Positions 1 to 9,540 of a stretch of DNA of 64,000 nucleotides are shown piece after piece. The first letter of the stretch is position 1, and the number at the start of each line of letters is the position of its first letter. Made by a program: the position numbers and the translations under genes. The stretch spans positions 62,001 to 126,000 of the forward strand of contig NZ_NNBJ01000002.1 of NCBI RefSeq assembly GCF_002803085.1. The letters are read 5' to 3'. Origin of the DNA: Streptomyces sp. CB01201 (GTDB lineage Bacteria; Actinomycetota; Actinomycetes; Streptomycetales; Streptomycetaceae). The notes under the pieces are model-generated. The model searched no databases. It had not been told where the DNA came from and saw only the letters and a program-made list of their open reading frames with translations.

Positions 1-381
1 CTCGATCAGCACCCGCCGCGGATTGTCCCGCGGCACCCGCTGGTAGCGCTCGGTGTAGCGCGCCTCCGCGTCCGCGATCAGCTCGGGTTCCGTGCGCACG
101 AACGCACGCCCTTCGAGGGTCGCCCAGCGCCTGCCCTCCAGCTGGCACAGCGCCACCCGTGCGCCCGCCGGGTCCGCCTCGGTCGCCGCCAGGATGTTGG
201 CCGCTTTTCGGCTGTCCCCGCTCGTGATGATCCGGGCCAGCCCCGCCTGGGGGTCGTAGGTCGCCCCCACCGGCACCACGTGCGGCGAGCCGTCCGGCCG
301 CTGCGTCGTCAAGGTGCAGATGTGGCGCTCGCGCCAGAAGCTGAGATAGGCGTCGTCGGGCCTGCGTACGTCATGAGCCAT
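1..381 (-). CDS. Pyridoxamine 5'-phosphate oxidase-family (FMN/F420 split-barrel) protein, 3' end outside window
   Basis: Reads leftward from an ATG at 381 and runs off the window edge, giving 127 visible residues. The N-terminus (MAHDVRRPDDAYLSFWRERH, then CTLTTQRPDGSPHVVPVGATYD) is typical of the small split-barrel PNPOx-like family that binds FMN or coenzyme F420 and reduces small molecules. The segment with TSGDSRKAANI and the central LEGRRWATLEGRAFVR also fits. The total family length of about 135-145 residues suggests only a few C-terminal residues are missing. It is divergent from clpB, with about 140 bp between the starts. The substrate cannot be told from sequence. Confidence 0.85.
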   Translation of the reverse strand, partial: MAHDVRRPDDAYLSFWRERHICTLTTQRPDGSPHVVPVGATYDPQAGLARIITSGDSRKAANILAATEADPAGARVALCQLEGRRWATLEGRAFVRTEPELIADAEARYTERYQRVPRDNPRRVLIE

Positions 382-429
382 GGACCAGAAACCTAGCGCA
401 GCCGGTCCGCCTCCATTCCTTTCCCTCAC

Positions 430-450
430 CTTGAGCGGAATGGACTCAAC
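430..450. promoter_or_regulatory. HAIR-type HspR operator upstream of clpB
   Basis: CTTGAGC-N7-ACTCAAC lies 72 bp before the clpB start. The HspR consensus is CTTGAGT-N7-ACTCAAG, so each arm matches at six of seven positions and the spacing is exact. HspR repression of clpB through HAIR is established in Streptomyces. Occupancy here is inferred. Confidence 0.85.
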
Positions 451-521
451 TTTGTGTACGTTGGAAGAGTCATGGGAGCTGCCCGCCCCGACCGACGTAC
501 GACGAGGAGGAGCGAACGCAC

Positions 522-3122
522 GTGGATGCCGAGCTGACCAACAAGAGCCGGGACGCGATCAACGCCGCAAGCAGCCGGGCCGTCGCCGGGGGCCACCCGG
601 ATCTGACCCCCGCGCATCTGCTGCTCGCGCTCCTGGAGGGCGAGGACAACGAGAACGTCGTCGACCTGCTCGCCGCGGTGGACGCGGACCAGGCCGCCGT
701 GCGCGCCGGCGCCGAGCGGCTGCTGGCCGCGCTGCCCAGCGTGACCGGTTCGACCGTCGCCCCGCCGCAGCCCAACCGGGAACTCCTGGCCGTCATCGCG
801 GACGCGGCCCAGCGGGCCAAGGAGCTGGGGGACGAATACCTGTCCACCGAGCACCTCCTCATCGCCCTCGCCGCCAAGGGCGGAGCGGCCGGTGAGATCC
901 TCTCCGAGCAGGGGGCGAGCGCGAAGAAGCTCCTTGCCGCGTTCGAGACGAGCAGGGGAGGGCGCCGGGTGACCACACCCGACCCGGAGGGTCAGTACAA
1001 GGCGCTGGAGAAGTTCGGTACGGACTTCACGGCGGCCGCACGCGAGGGCAAGCTCGACCCGGTCATCGGCCGGGACCAGGAGATCCGCCGGGTCGTCCAG
1101 GTGCTGTCCCGGCGCACCAAGAACAACCCGGTGCTCATCGGCGAGCCCGGCGTCGGCAAGACCGCCGTCGTCGAGGGCCTCGCCCAGCGCATCGTGAAGG
1201 GCGACGTACCGGAGTCGCTGAAGAACAAGAAGCTGGTCTCGCTGGACCTCGGCGCGATGGTCGCGGGCGCGAAGTACCGCGGCGAGTTCGAGGAGCGCCT
1301 CAAGACCGTCCTCTCGGAGATCAAGGAGAGCGACGGCCAGATCATCACGTTCATCGACGAGCTGCACACCGTCGTCGGCGCGGGCGCCGGCGGCGACTCG
1401 GCGATGGACGCGGGCAACATGCTCAAGCCGATGCTGGCGCGCGGCGAGCTGCGCATGGTCGGCGCGACCACGCTCGACGAGTACCGCGAGCGCATCGAGA
1501 AGGACCCGGCCCTGGAGCGCCGCTTCCAGCAGGTCCTGGTCGCCGAGCCGTCCGTCGAGGACACCATCGCGATCCTGCGCGGGCTCAAGGGCCGTTACGA
1601 GGCGCACCACAAGGTGCAGATCGCGGACAGCGCGCTGGTCGCGGCCGCGACCCTCTCCGACCGGTACATCACCTCGCGCTTCCTGCCGGACAAGGCCATC
1701 GACCTGGTCGACGAGGCGGCGTCCCGGCTGCGCATGGAGATCGACTCCTCGCCGGTCGAGATCGACGAACTCCAGCGCTCCGTCGACCGGTTGCGCATGG
1801 AGGAGCTGGCGCTCAAGAACGAGACCGACGCCGGTTCGCTCCAGCGCCTGGACAAGCTCCGCAAGGACCTCGCCGACAAGGAGGAGGAGCTGCGCGGCCT
1901 CAACGCCCGCTGGGAGAAGGAGAAGCAGGGCCTCAACCGGGTCGGTGAGCTGAAGGAGAAGCTCGACGAACTGCGCGGCCAGGCCGAACGCGCCCAGCGC
2001 GACGGCGACTTCGACACCGCCTCCAAGCTCCTCTACGGCGAAATCCCGGGCCTGGAGCGGGAGTTGGAGGAGGCCGCCGAGGAGGAGGCCGAGCAGGAGA
2101 AGTCCAAGGACGCCAAGGACACCATGGTCAAGGAGGAGGTGGGCCCCGATGACATCGCGGACGTGGTCGGCGCCTGGACCGGCATCCCCGCCGGACGCCT
2201 CCTGGAGGGCGAGACGCAGAAGCTGCTTCGCATGGAGGACGAGCTGGGCAAGCGCCTGATCGGCCAGACGGAGGCCGTGCGCGCGGTCTCGGACGCGGTG
2301 CGCCGCACCCGGGCCGGCATCGCCGACCCGGACCGGCCGACCGGCTCGTTCCTCTTCCTCGGCCCGACGGGCGTGGGCAAGACCGAGCTGGCCAAGGCCC
2401 TCGCCGACTTCCTCTTCGACGACGAGCGGGCCATGGTCCGCATCGACATGTCGGAGTACAGCGAGAAGCACTCGGTGGCCCGTCTGGTCGGCGCCCCTCC
2501 CGGCTACGTCGGCTACGAGGAGGGCGGCCAGCTCACCGAGGCCGTCCGCCGCCGCCCGTACTCCGTGGTGCTCCTGGACGAGGTCGAGAAGGCCCACCCC
2601 GAGGTCTTCGACATCCTGCTCCAGGTCCTCGACGACGGGCGCCTGACCGACGGGCAGGGCCGCACGGTCGACTTCCGCAACACCATCCTGATCCTCACCT
2701 CCAACCTGGGCAGCCAGTACCTGGTCGAGCCCTCGACCAGCGAGGAGGTGAAGAAGCAGCAGGTCCTGGACGTGGTGCGGGCCTCCTTCAAGCCGGAGTT
2801 CCTCAACCGCCTCGACGACCTGGTGGTCTTCTCGGCGCTCAGCAAGGACGAGCTGTCCCACATCGCGGGGCTCCAGATCGACCGCCTCGCCAAGCGTCTG
2901 GCCGACCGCAGGCTCACCCTGGAGGTCACCCCCGAGGCCCTGGCCTGGCTCGCCGACGAGGGCAACGATCCCGCCTACGGCGCTCGCCCGCTGCGCCGCC
3001 TGATCCAGACCGCGATCGGGGACCGGCTCGCCAAGGAGATCCTGGCGGGCGAAGTCCGCGACGGCGACACGGTTCGGGTCGACCGATTCGGGGAGGGGCT
3101 CATCGTGGGGGCCGCGAAGTAG
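522..3122 (+). CDS. clpB: ATP-dependent disaggregase ClpB
   Basis: An 866-residue Hsp100 chaperone that pulls polypeptides out of aggregates together with DnaK. It has an N-terminal Clp repeat domain (about 1-145) and a first AAA+ module with Walker A GEPGVGKT at 207-214. A coiled-coil middle domain of charged heptads follows (about 405-530). The second AAA+ module has Walker A GPTGVGKT near 614, and the C-terminal small domain ends the protein. The middle domain and the lack of a ClpP-docking loop separate it from ClpC and ClpA. The GTG start follows an AGGAGG-like site about 11 bp upstream. A HAIR element in the promoter points to HspR-controlled heat-shock expression. Full length and intact. 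Confidence 0.97.
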   Translation: MDAELTNKSRDAINAASSRAVAGGHPDLTPAHLLLALLEGEDNENVVDLLAAVDADQAAVRAGAERLLAALPSVTGSTVAPPQPNRELLAVIADAAQRAKELGDEYLSTEHLLIALAAKGGAAGEILSEQGASAKKLLAAFETSRGGRRVTTPDPEGQYKALEKFGTDFTAAAREGKLDPVIGRDQEIRRVVQVLSRRTKNNPVLIGEPGVGKTAVVEGLAQRIVKGDVPESLKNKKLVSLDLGAMVAGAKYRGEFEERLKTVLSEIKESDGQIITFIDELHTVVGAGAGGDSAMDAGNMLKPMLARGELRMVGATTLDEYRERIEKDPALERRFQQVLVAEPSVEDTIAILRGLKGRYEAHHKVQIADSALVAAATLSDRYITSRFLPDKAIDLVDEAASRLRMEIDSSPVEIDELQRSVDRLRMEELALKNETDAGSLQRLDKLRKDLADKEEELRGLNARWEKEKQGLNRVGELKEKLDELRGQAERAQRDGDFDTASKLLYGEIPGLERELEEAAEEEAEQEKSKDAKDTMVKEEVGPDDIADVVGAWTGIPAGRLLEGETQKLLRMEDELGKRLIGQTEAVRAVSDAVRRTRAGIADPDRPTGSFLFLGPTGVGKTELAKALADFLFDDERAMVRIDMSEYSEKHSVARLVGAPPGYVGYEEGGQLTEAVRRRPYSVVLLDEVEKAHPEVFDILLQVLDDGRLTDGQGRTVDFRNTILILTSNLGSQYLVEPSTSEEVKKQQVLDVVRASFKPEFLNRLDDLVVFSALSKDELSHIAGLQIDRLAKRLADRRLTLEVTPEALAWLADEGNDPAYGARPLRRLIQTAIGDRLAKEILAGEVRDGDTVRVDRFGEGLIVGAAK

Positions 3123-3243
3123 TGCCGATCGCACCCCCCGGCCCCGATTCGCTCAGCTCCTGGCGGATACCCGGGGTCGGGGGTTGCCAGCCCTGCCCCG
3201 GCATGGGGGAGGATGACCGGAACCGTACGAAGGAAGATTCACG

Positions 3244-3786
3244 ATGAGCATCGACCCGTCCTCGATTCCGAATTTCGGGGCTCAGCAGGGCCCGCAGCCC
3301 GGCGGCGCGCCGACCGGGCCCGTCGTGCCCGACCAGGATCTGGTGAAGCAGCTCCTGGACCAGATGGAGCTCAAGTACGTCGTGGACGACGAGGGCGACC
3401 TCGCCGCGCCCTGGGAGGATTTCCGTACGTACTTCATGTTCCGCGGCGACGACGACCAGCAGGTCTTCTCGGTGCGGACGTTCTACGACCGGCCGCACAG
3501 CATCGACGACAAGGTCCAGATCCTGGAGTCGATCGACGACTGGAACCGCCGCACCCTGTGGCCCAAGGTCTACACGCACACCCACGACGACGGCACGGTC
3601 CGCCTCATCGGCGAGGCGCAGATGCTGATCGGCACCGGCGTGGCCCTGGAGCACTTCGTGTCCTCCACGGTCAGCTGGGTGCGCGCCTCCATCGAGTTCG
3701 ACAAGTGGCTCCTTGAGCAGCTCGGCCTGGAGAAGGACGTCGACGGCGACGAGGGCGAGGAGTCCGGCGCCCCGGACTCCGAGTGA
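3244..3786 (+). CDS. YbjN domain-containing protein
   Basis: 180 residues starting at an ATG preceded by GAAGGA. The core (about 30-150) has the YbjN/type III chaperone-like alpha-beta pattern, including FRTYFMFRGDDDQQVFSVRTFYDRP broken over two strands and a late helix before WVRASIEFDKWL. The C-terminal tail is acidic (DVDGDEGEE). YbjN-family proteins are small cytosolic proteins thought to act as chaperone-like or sensory adaptors, and their partners are mostly unknown. It follows clpB by 120 bp in the same direction, so read-through from the heat-shock promoter is possible. The next gene is convergent with 22 bp between stops. Confidence 0.85.
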   Translation: MSIDPSSIPNFGAQQGPQPGGAPTGPVVPDQDLVKQLLDQMELKYVVDDEGDLAAPWEDFRTYFMFRGDDDQQVFSVRTFYDRPHSIDDKVQILESIDDWNRRTLWPKVYTHTHDDGTVRLIGEAQMLIGTGVALEHFVSSTVSWVRASIEFDKWLLEQLGLEKDVDGDEGEESGAPDSE

Positions 3787-3808
3787 CGCGGTCCTTGCGC
3801 CGTTCGCC

Positions 3809-5107
3809 TCACAGCGCCATCGAGGCCCGCGTCAGCAGATAGGCCCCGTAGCAGAACGAGAGCCCGGCCAGGGCGACGGTCACCGCGACCGCCGCCCGGG
3901 GCCGGGCTTTCGTCAGTGCGAGCGCCGGCGGGATCAGCAGCGGGAAGGCGGGCAGCAGGAAGCGCGGCTTCGACTCGAAGTAGCCGGCCCCGCCGACCGT
4001 GATCAGGACGAGCACGCCGGTGTAGACGAGCAGCGGCAGCGACGGCCGGTCGAGTGCGAACAGCACGAAGAGCAGCACCAGCACCGCGGTGAGCAGCGCC
4101 GCCATCGGGAAGCCCAGCTCGAACGGGAAGGTCGCGAGCCGTTTGGCGAACCGCAGCGTGCCCACGCCGAAGTCGAACCGGGACGTCCACCCGGACTGCA
4201 CCGCGAAGTACCCGCCGACCGGGTCGCCCTCGCGCAGCCCCACCCACAGGACGTAGCCGCACCAGCCGAGCGGCGCGAGCAGCGCCCCGGCCCAGGGCCG
4301 CCAGGAGCGCTCGCCGCGCCGGATCTCCACGGCGGCGGCCACCAGGACGGCGGCGGCCACCGCGACCGCGTTGGGCCGCGAAAGCCCGGCGAGCAGCGCG
4401 AGCGAGCCCGCCCACAGCCAGCGGCGCTCCAGGACCGCCCACAGCGACCAGGCCGCGAACGCCGTCATCACCGGCTCGGTGTACGCCATCGTCAGGACGA
4501 CGGCGTGCGGGAGCAGCGCCCAGAGCAGCACCAGGAGGGTGCCGACGGGCCGGCCGTACAGGCGCTCGCCGATCAGGTAGATCGCACAGGCCGCAGCCCC
4601 TGCCGCCGTCCACGACAGGAGCAGCCCGGCGGTGCCGCCGGTGACGGGCAGGACGGTGGTCACGGCGCGGATCAGGCCCGGGTAGAACGGGAAGAACGCC
4701 AGGTCGCTCTGGACCGCGCCGTCCGGCCAGAACAGGGTGCGACCGTAGCCGTGGGCGGCGATCCGGGTGTACCAGTCGGCGTCCCAGGCGGTGGCGAGCC
4801 GGGCCCGGGGCGACATGTCCCGGTGCCAGGCGGCGGCCGCGAACACCAGGAGTCCGGTCAGCCGTGCCGCGGCGAACAGGCCGAGCGCGGGGGCCGCCCG
4901 GCGCAGGGCGGCCGCCCCGCGCAAGGCGCTCGTGATGCCGCCGGCCCCGCGGAAGCGGGTGTGAGCGGTGATCTCGGCGGACAGGGGGCACCTCCGGGCG
5001 CGCGTGATCGGTTCAGACCGACCATCGGCGCGGATCCCGCGTCCCGCGACCGCAACGCCCCCGACCGGGTTGGAACTCCGCCCGCCCGGCGGTGCGTACG
5101 CGGTCAC
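3809..5107 (-). CDS. Multi-pass membrane mannosyltransferase (PIG-V-like GT-C family)
   Basis: A polytopic membrane protein of roughly 370-430 residues with about ten hydrophobic segments. The first extracytoplasmic loop carries AWDADWYTRIAAHGY followed by FFPFYPGLIR, the acidic-plus-aromatic signature of PIG-V/GPI-mannosyltransferase-like GT-C enzymes. These use lipid-linked sugars on the outer face of the membrane. The start is unresolved: GTG at 5107 keeps the gene clear of the upstream aminotransferase stop (5131), while a TTG at 4924 sits nearer the first membrane helix. The coding frame stays open far upstream, but that part overlaps the aminotransferase and is not credible. The acceptor is unknown. 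Confidence 0.8.
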   Translation of the reverse strand: MTAYAPPGGRSSNPVGGVAVAGRGIRADGRSEPITRARRCPLSAEITAHTRFRGAGGITSALRGAAALRRAAPALGLFAAARLTGLLVFAAAAWHRDMSPRARLATAWDADWYTRIAAHGYGRTLFWPDGAVQSDLAFFPFYPGLIRAVTTVLPVTGGTAGLLLSWTAAGAAACAIYLIGERLYGRPVGTLLVLLWALLPHAVVLTMAYTEPVMTAFAAWSLWAVLERRWLWAGSLALLAGLSRPNAVAVAAAVLVAAAVEIRRGERSWRPWAGALLAPLGWCGYVLWVGLREGDPVGGYFAVQSGWTSRFDFGVGTLRFAKRLATFPFELGFPMAALLTAVLVLLFVLFALDRPSLPLLVYTGVLVLITVGGAGYFESKPRFLLPAFPLLIPPALALTKARPRAAVAVTVALAGLSFCYGAYLLTRASMAL

Positions 5108-5130
5108 GGGGGCCGTGCGGGCGCCCCGTC

Positions 5131-6321
5131 CTAGCCGGCCAGTGCCTTGAGGCGGGTGACCGCCTCTTCGAGTACCGCCGTCTGCTTGCAGAAGGCAAAC
5201 CGGACAAATGGTGCACCTTCCTCGCGGTGATCGTAGAAGACCGCGTTCGGGATCGCCACGACGCCGCAACGTTTCGGCAGGGCGCGGCAGAACGCGAAGC
5301 CGTCGCTCTCGCCCAGCGGGCGGATGTCGGTGGTCACGAAATAGGTGCCGGCCGGCCGGAACACCTCGAACCCGGCCGCCGCGAGCCCGGCGCTCAGCAG
5401 GTCCCGCTTGGCCTGGTGGTCGGCGCGGAAGTCGTCGAAGTAGGACTCCGGAAGCCGCAGCGCCTCGGCCACCGCGTACTGGAAGGGCCCCGAGCCCACG
5501 TACGTCAGGAACTGCTTGGCCGAGCGGACGGCGGTCACCAGCTCGGGGGACGCGGTGATCCAGCCGACCTTCCAGCCGGTGAACGAGAACGTCTTGCCCG
5601 CCGAGCCGATGGTGACCGTGCGCTCGCGCATGCCCGGCAGCGACGCGAGCGGGATGTGCTCGGCGCCGTCGAAGACGAGGTGCTCGTACACCTCGTCGGT
5701 GATCACCAGCAGATCGCGCTCGCAGGCCAGCTCGGCGACCGCGGCCAGCTCCGCGCGGCTCAGGACCGTCCCGGTCGGGTTGTGCGGGGTGTTGAGCAGC
5801 AGGAGGCGGGTGCGCGGGGTGACGGCCGCGCGCAGCTCGTCCAGGTCGAGGGCGAAGCCGCCGGCGTGCGGGCGCAGGGTGACGGGCACGCGGGTGCCGC
5901 CCGCCATCGCGATGCAGGCGGCGTACGAGTCGTAGTACGGCTCCAGGGCGACGACCTCGTCGCCGGGCTCCACGAGGGCCAGCAGGGACGCGGCGATCGC
6001 CTCCGTGGCGCCCACGGTGACGAGCACCTCGCGGTCCGGGTCGTACGCCAGGCCGTAGCGGCGCTGCTGGTGCCCGGCGATCGCGGTGCGCAGCTCGGGG
6101 ATGCCGGGACCGGGCGGGTACTGGTTGCCGTGGCCCTCGCGCAGCGCGCGGACCGCCGCCTCCCGGACCGCCTCGGGGCCGTCGGTGTCGGGGAAGCCCT
6201 GGCCGAGGTTGATGGCCCCGGTCTGCTGGGCGAGTGCGGACATCTCGGCGAAGATCGTCGTGCCGAACTCGGCGAGGCGGCGGTTGAGGAGGGGACGCGC
6301 GCTGGAGGTCATGACGGCCAT
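5131..6321 (-). CDS. Class I/II PLP aminotransferase (DapC/aspartate-kynurenine aminotransferase type)
   Basis: 396 residues of fold-type I aminotransferase. The N-terminus has INLGQGFPDTDGP and the substrate-side segment NQYPPGPGIPELR. NTPHNPTG is followed by DEVYEHLVF, and the PLP lysine is in GSAGKTFSFTGWKVGW. These features fit the group that includes N-succinyldiaminopimelate aminotransferase and kynurenine/glutamine transaminases, so the exact substrate is open. A second ATG at 6312 has a better-placed AGGA and may be the true start. It precedes the mannosyltransferase on the same strand and is divergent from the small gene at 6434. Confidence 0.9.
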   Translation of the reverse strand: MAVMTSSARPLLNRRLAEFGTTIFAEMSALAQQTGAINLGQGFPDTDGPEAVREAAVRALREGHGNQYPPGPGIPELRTAIAGHQQRRYGLAYDPDREVLVTVGATEAIAASLLALVEPGDEVVALEPYYDSYAACIAMAGGTRVPVTLRPHAGGFALDLDELRAAVTPRTRLLLLNTPHNPTGTVLSRAELAAVAELACERDLLVITDEVYEHLVFDGAEHIPLASLPGMRERTVTIGSAGKTFSFTGWKVGWITASPELVTAVRSAKQFLTYVGSGPFQYAVAEALRLPESYFDDFRADHQAKRDLLSAGLAAAGFEVFRPAGTYFVTTDIRPLGESDGFAFCRALPKRCGVVAIPNAVFYDHREEGAPFVRFAFCKQTAVLEEAVTRLKALAG

Positions 6322-6433
6322 CCTGCGGGCAACCTCTGGAGTTGCTCAAGTGTGCTTTGGCGCTCGGCGCCGGAGGGCATCCCCCTTCCACGCGGGACGA
6401 CGGGGACCGCCCAGGAAGAAGGTGGTGGGGGAC

Positions 6434-6754
6434 ATGGGCATAGCGGTGGTGGTGCTCGTGCTGGTGGCGCTGCTGGTCGTGGCGGTCCGGGTCGCACGGC
6501 AGGCGCGCAGGACCACGCGTCGTCGTTCGGCTGCCGCCGGCGCAGCCGCGGGCGGCAGCTGGTGGGCCGGTGGGGGCTCGGACAGCGGGAACGCCTCCGA
6601 CGGGGGCTCGTCCGACGGGGGCGGCGGCGGGCACCACGGGGGCGGGCACCACGGCGGCCACTCGTGCGGCGGCGGTCACTCTTGCGGAGGCGGCGGCCAC
6701 TCCTCGTGCGGCGGCGGCTCCTCCTGCGGGGGCGGCGGCTGCGGTTCGAGCTGA
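6434..6754 (+). CDS. Small membrane protein with Gly/His/Cys-rich tail
   Basis: 106 residues. A single N-terminal membrane helix (residues 3-20, mostly Val, Leu and Ala) is followed by an Arg-rich stretch (RVARQARRTTRRR). A low-complexity tail from about 36 to the end is made of Gly and Ser with repeated HHGGG, HSCGGG and SSCGGG units. I count seven His and seven Cys. The ATG follows AAGGTGGTGGGGG. The tail could bind metal ions or form disulfides at the membrane, but this is inferred from composition only. It is divergent from the aminotransferase gene. Low-complexity Cys/Gly tails occur on other actinomycete membrane proteins, so a relationship to those is possible. Confidence 0.6.
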   Translation: MGIAVVVLVLVALLVVAVRVARQARRTTRRRSAAAGAAAGGSWWAGGGSDSGNASDGGSSDGGGGGHHGGGHHGGHSCGGGHSCGGGGHSSCGGGSSCGGGGCGSS

Positions 6755-7145
6755 GCGGCCCGTTCGGGTGACGGCCGTGCGGGTGCATCCCGCCGGCGGC
6801 CCGCAGGGGTGACGGGCGGCCGGTCGGGGCGGTCGCGGCTGACACGGGGCAGCCGATTCCGCCGCCGGTTCCGCCCGTTGTGCGCCCGGTCGGTCACGGC
6901 CGGCCGGGCGCCTTCTTTCGCGCCGGTAGTTGAACGTTTGAACCGAGTGGCCCCCGAGGGGATGGAAACCCCATCAAGTTGGGTAAAAAAGCTGTGAGCG
7001 CCGCGCACTTCATGATTCCCTCGCAGATGAGAAACGACGCAGCCTTCGGACTCCGGGCGATCAGACAGCGGTCCCCGTCCTTCGTTGCGGTCCGAGGCGA
7101 CCTCGGCCACCCACCCGCCACATGTGTGTTTTGCGGAGCCCCTCC
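6755..7145. other. 391-bp gene-free interval
   Basis: No convincing reading frame. It includes an A/T-richer patch around 6920-6990 (GTTGAACGTTTGAACC, then GGTAAAAAAGC), which may hold the promoter for the DUF2617 gene at 7146. No strong hairpin or repeat was found. Confidence 0.5.
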
Positions 7146-7670
7146 ATGCTCACGACCCTCAAGACCGCCTATACCGACACGCGTGCCGCCGACCTCGCCT
7201 GGGCGCTGGGCCGCGAGCCGCTGCCCGCCCTTGCCGTGCTCGACCTCGAACTGTCCGGTGCGAAACTCCAGTTGAGACTTCTGGGCGCCTCCCACCAGGT
7301 GCTCCTCGACGAGGAGCGCGGCACCTGCTCGGAGACCGTCGCCTGCATGCCCGGCAGCAGCACCCCGCTGCCGCTCGGCGTGGCGAAACGGCTCGGTGAG
7401 TGGGACTACGAGTTCGCCGCGCGGGTCGAGACGCTCTCGCAGGGCTCGTTCGCGGGGCGCGCGCAGGAGCTCCTCGCGCTCGTCGCCGATCACCCCAACG
7501 GCCTGGCGGGAACGTTTCCCGGATCCCCGCACGCCTTCACCGCGATGCTCGCCCAGCGCGGCGAGGGGCAGGTGTGGTGGCGCACGTGGCACGCCTATCC
7601 GCAGGAGGGCCAGCTCGTGGTGACGCGGACCCGGGTCGGCGTGCGGGTGGCCGCGCCCGCCGGGCTCTGA
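7146..7670 (+). CDS. DUF2617 family protein
   Basis: 174 residues from ATG 7146. The sequence DLELSGAKLQLRLLGASHQVLL, LGRE near the start, and the later ALVADHPNGLAGTFPGSPHAFTAM match the actinobacterial DUF2617 family, which is cytosolic and has no known function. No signal peptide or membrane helix. The next gene starts 84 bp downstream on the same strand, so the two may be cotranscribed. Confidence 0.8.
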   Translation: MLTTLKTAYTDTRAADLAWALGREPLPALAVLDLELSGAKLQLRLLGASHQVLLDEERGTCSETVACMPGSSTPLPLGVAKRLGEWDYEFAARVETLSQGSFAGRAQELLALVADHPNGLAGTFPGSPHAFTAMLAQRGEGQVWWRTWHAYPQEGQLVVTRTRVGVRVAAPAGL

Positions 7671-7754
7671 ACCCTTCGATTCCGCTGCGTTTGGCTCCAG
7701 TTGAACCCGTGTGGGTGACAAGATGCGAACGGAGCGTCACGTAGCGTTCGGCAG

Positions 7755-9338
7755 GTGATCGAACCGCTCCCCGCTCCCGTGAGTAGTCCGCGGTCGGGCC
7801 GGTTCCTCGTCCTGGCCGTCGTGTTCATCTGCGCCGCCTGCGGTCTCGTCTACGAGCTCGAACTGGTCGCCCTCGCCTCGTACTTGATCGGCGACTCGGT
7901 CACCCAGGCCTCCGTGGTCCTCTCGGTGATGGTCTTCGCGATGGGCGTCGGCTCGCTGCTCGCCAAGCGGCTGCGCTGCCGTGCCGCCGTCGGCTTCGGC
8001 CTCATCGAGGCCGCGCTGGCCCTGGTGGGCGGCTGCTCGGCGATCGCCCTGTACGCCACGTTCGCCTGGTTCGGCGGCTCGCGCTACGCCCTCGTCGCGT
8101 TCTCCCTCGCGATCGGCATACTCATCGGCGCCGAGATCCCGCTCCTGATGACCCTCATCCAGCGCGTCTCACGCCGGGCCGCGGGCGACGTGATCGGCAC
8201 GGTCGCCGATCTGTTCGCCGCGGATTATGTGGGCGCGCTCGTCGGCGGACTGGCCTTCCCCTTCCTGCTGCTGCCCCAACTCGGCCAGCTGACGGCCGCG
8301 TTGCTCACCGGCGCGGTCAACGCGGTGGCGGGCGGCTCGCTGGTGCTGCTGCTCTTCGGCCGCGACCTGTCCCCGCGCGCCCGCTGGACCCTGATCGGCG
8401 CGAACGCGGCCGTGCTCGCGGTGCTCGCGCTCACCACCGCCCTGGTCGGCGACTTCGAACAGGCCGCGCGCCGCGCCGTGTACGGCGGGCAGGTGCGGGT
8501 CGCCGTGCAGACCCGCGTCCAGGAAGTCGTCCTGACCGGCAAGGGCGGCAGCCCGCTCGACCTGTTCCTCGACGGCAGGCTGCGGATCGACGGCCGCGAC
8601 GCGGCCCGCTACCGCGCGGCCCTGGTGGCGCCCGCCCTCGACGCGGGCCCGCACGGCCGCGTCCTGATCCTGGGCGGCGGCGACGGCCTGGCCGCCCGCG
8701 AGGCGCTGAGCCACCCCGGCGTCCGCTCGGTCACCCTCGTCGAGATCGACCCGGGGCTGGTCCAACTGGCGCGTGAGGACCCGCAGTTGGCGGCCCTGAA
8801 CGGACACGCCTACCGCGACCCGCGGCTGCGTACGGTGATCGCGGACGCCTTCGGCTGGCTGCGCGGCGACGGCTATGCCGCGGGCTCGTACGACGCCATC
8901 GTGTCCGACCTGCCCGACCCGGGCATCACCGCGAGCACCAAGCTCTACTCGCAGGAGTTCTACGGTCTCGCCGCCCGGCTGCTCGCGCCCGGCGGCCGGC
9001 TCGTGGTGCACGCGGGGCCGGCGGCCGCCCGCCCCCGTACGTTCTGGACGGTCGCCGCCACGGTCCGCGCGGCCGGCCTCACCACGGTCGAATACCGCGC
9101 GACGGGCAGCGGCGCGGGGTTCACCGCGGGCCCCGACCGCGCCTCCGCCTCGCCGAAGTCGCCCCGCGACTGGGGCTTCGTCCTGGCCGCCCGGCCCGCC
9201 CCGCGCCCGTTCACCACCGGCGCGGCCGGGGCCCGCTCGGGTGTGCGGCTGCCGCTCGGCAGCGAGCCGCTGGCCCCGCCCCGGGGCGCGGACGCGGTCC
9301 CACCCTCGACGCTGGTGCACCCCCGGTACGCCGACTGA
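7755..9338 (+). CDS. Membrane-fused spermidine synthase-like protein
   Basis: 527 residues from GTG 7755. The N-terminal half (about 15-235) is a bundle of hydrophobic helices of the MFS-like type found in fused spermidine synthases ([19 protein letters not shown], then [12 protein letters not shown]). The C-terminal half is a Rossmann aminopropyltransferase domain with [26 protein letters not shown] and [20 protein letters not shown], which bind decarboxylated S-adenosylmethionine. The catalytic aspartate region [11 protein letters not shown] is kept. These fused proteins are called polyamine aminopropyltransferases, but the substrate is seldom shown. No speD is present in the window. Confidence 0.88.
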   Translation: MIEPLPAPVSSPRSGRFLVLAVVFICAACGLVYELELVALASYLIGDSVTQASVVLSVMVFAMGVGSLLAKRLRCRAAVGFGLIEAALALVGGCSAIALYATFAWFGGSRYALVAFSLAIGILIGAEIPLLMTLIQRVSRRAAGDVIGTVADLFAADYVGALVGGLAFPFLLLPQLGQLTAALLTGAVNAVAGGSLVLLLFGRDLSPRARWTLIGANAAVLAVLALTTALVGDFEQAARRAVYGGQVRVAVQTRVQEVVLTGKGGSPLDLFLDGRLRIDGRDAARYRAALVAPALDAGPHGRVLILGGGDGLAAREALSHPGVRSVTLVEIDPGLVQLAREDPQLAALNGHAYRDPRLRTVIADAFGWLRGDGYAAGSYDAIVSDLPDPGITASTKLYSQEFYGLAARLLAPGGRLVVHAGPAAARPRTFWTVAATVRAAGLTTVEYRATGSGAGFTAGPDRASASPKSPRDWGFVLAARPAPRPFTTGAAGARSGVRLPLGSEPLAPPRGADAVPPSTLVHPRYAD

Positions 9339-9401
9339 GGCGCCGGGCCCGGTGCCGGTGCGGGGCGCGAGGCCGGGACGGCTGATGGCGGTGGTGCTCG
9401 G

Positions 9402-9434
<33 letters not shown>

Positions 9435-9540
9435 CTGACGGGAGGGGTGCGCGGCGGGGCTGGGGCGTGTGGCGCCCGAGGGGTGTCCGGGATCGGCGCC
9501 GCGTTTGCGCAGACGCGGTGGCCGGTGCTGGGTAGGCTCG

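Noticed and set aside
426..3134. Long open frame on the minus strand across clpB
   Set aside because: It mirrors the clpB codon pattern (GC-rich third positions), has no recognisable domain, and the plus-strand ClpB is unquestioned.
5108..6700. Upstream extension of the mannosyltransferase frame to 963 residues
   Set aside because: It lies over the aminotransferase gene in another frame and is Arg/Pro/Gly-rich without homology. Only the part below about 5107 is real.
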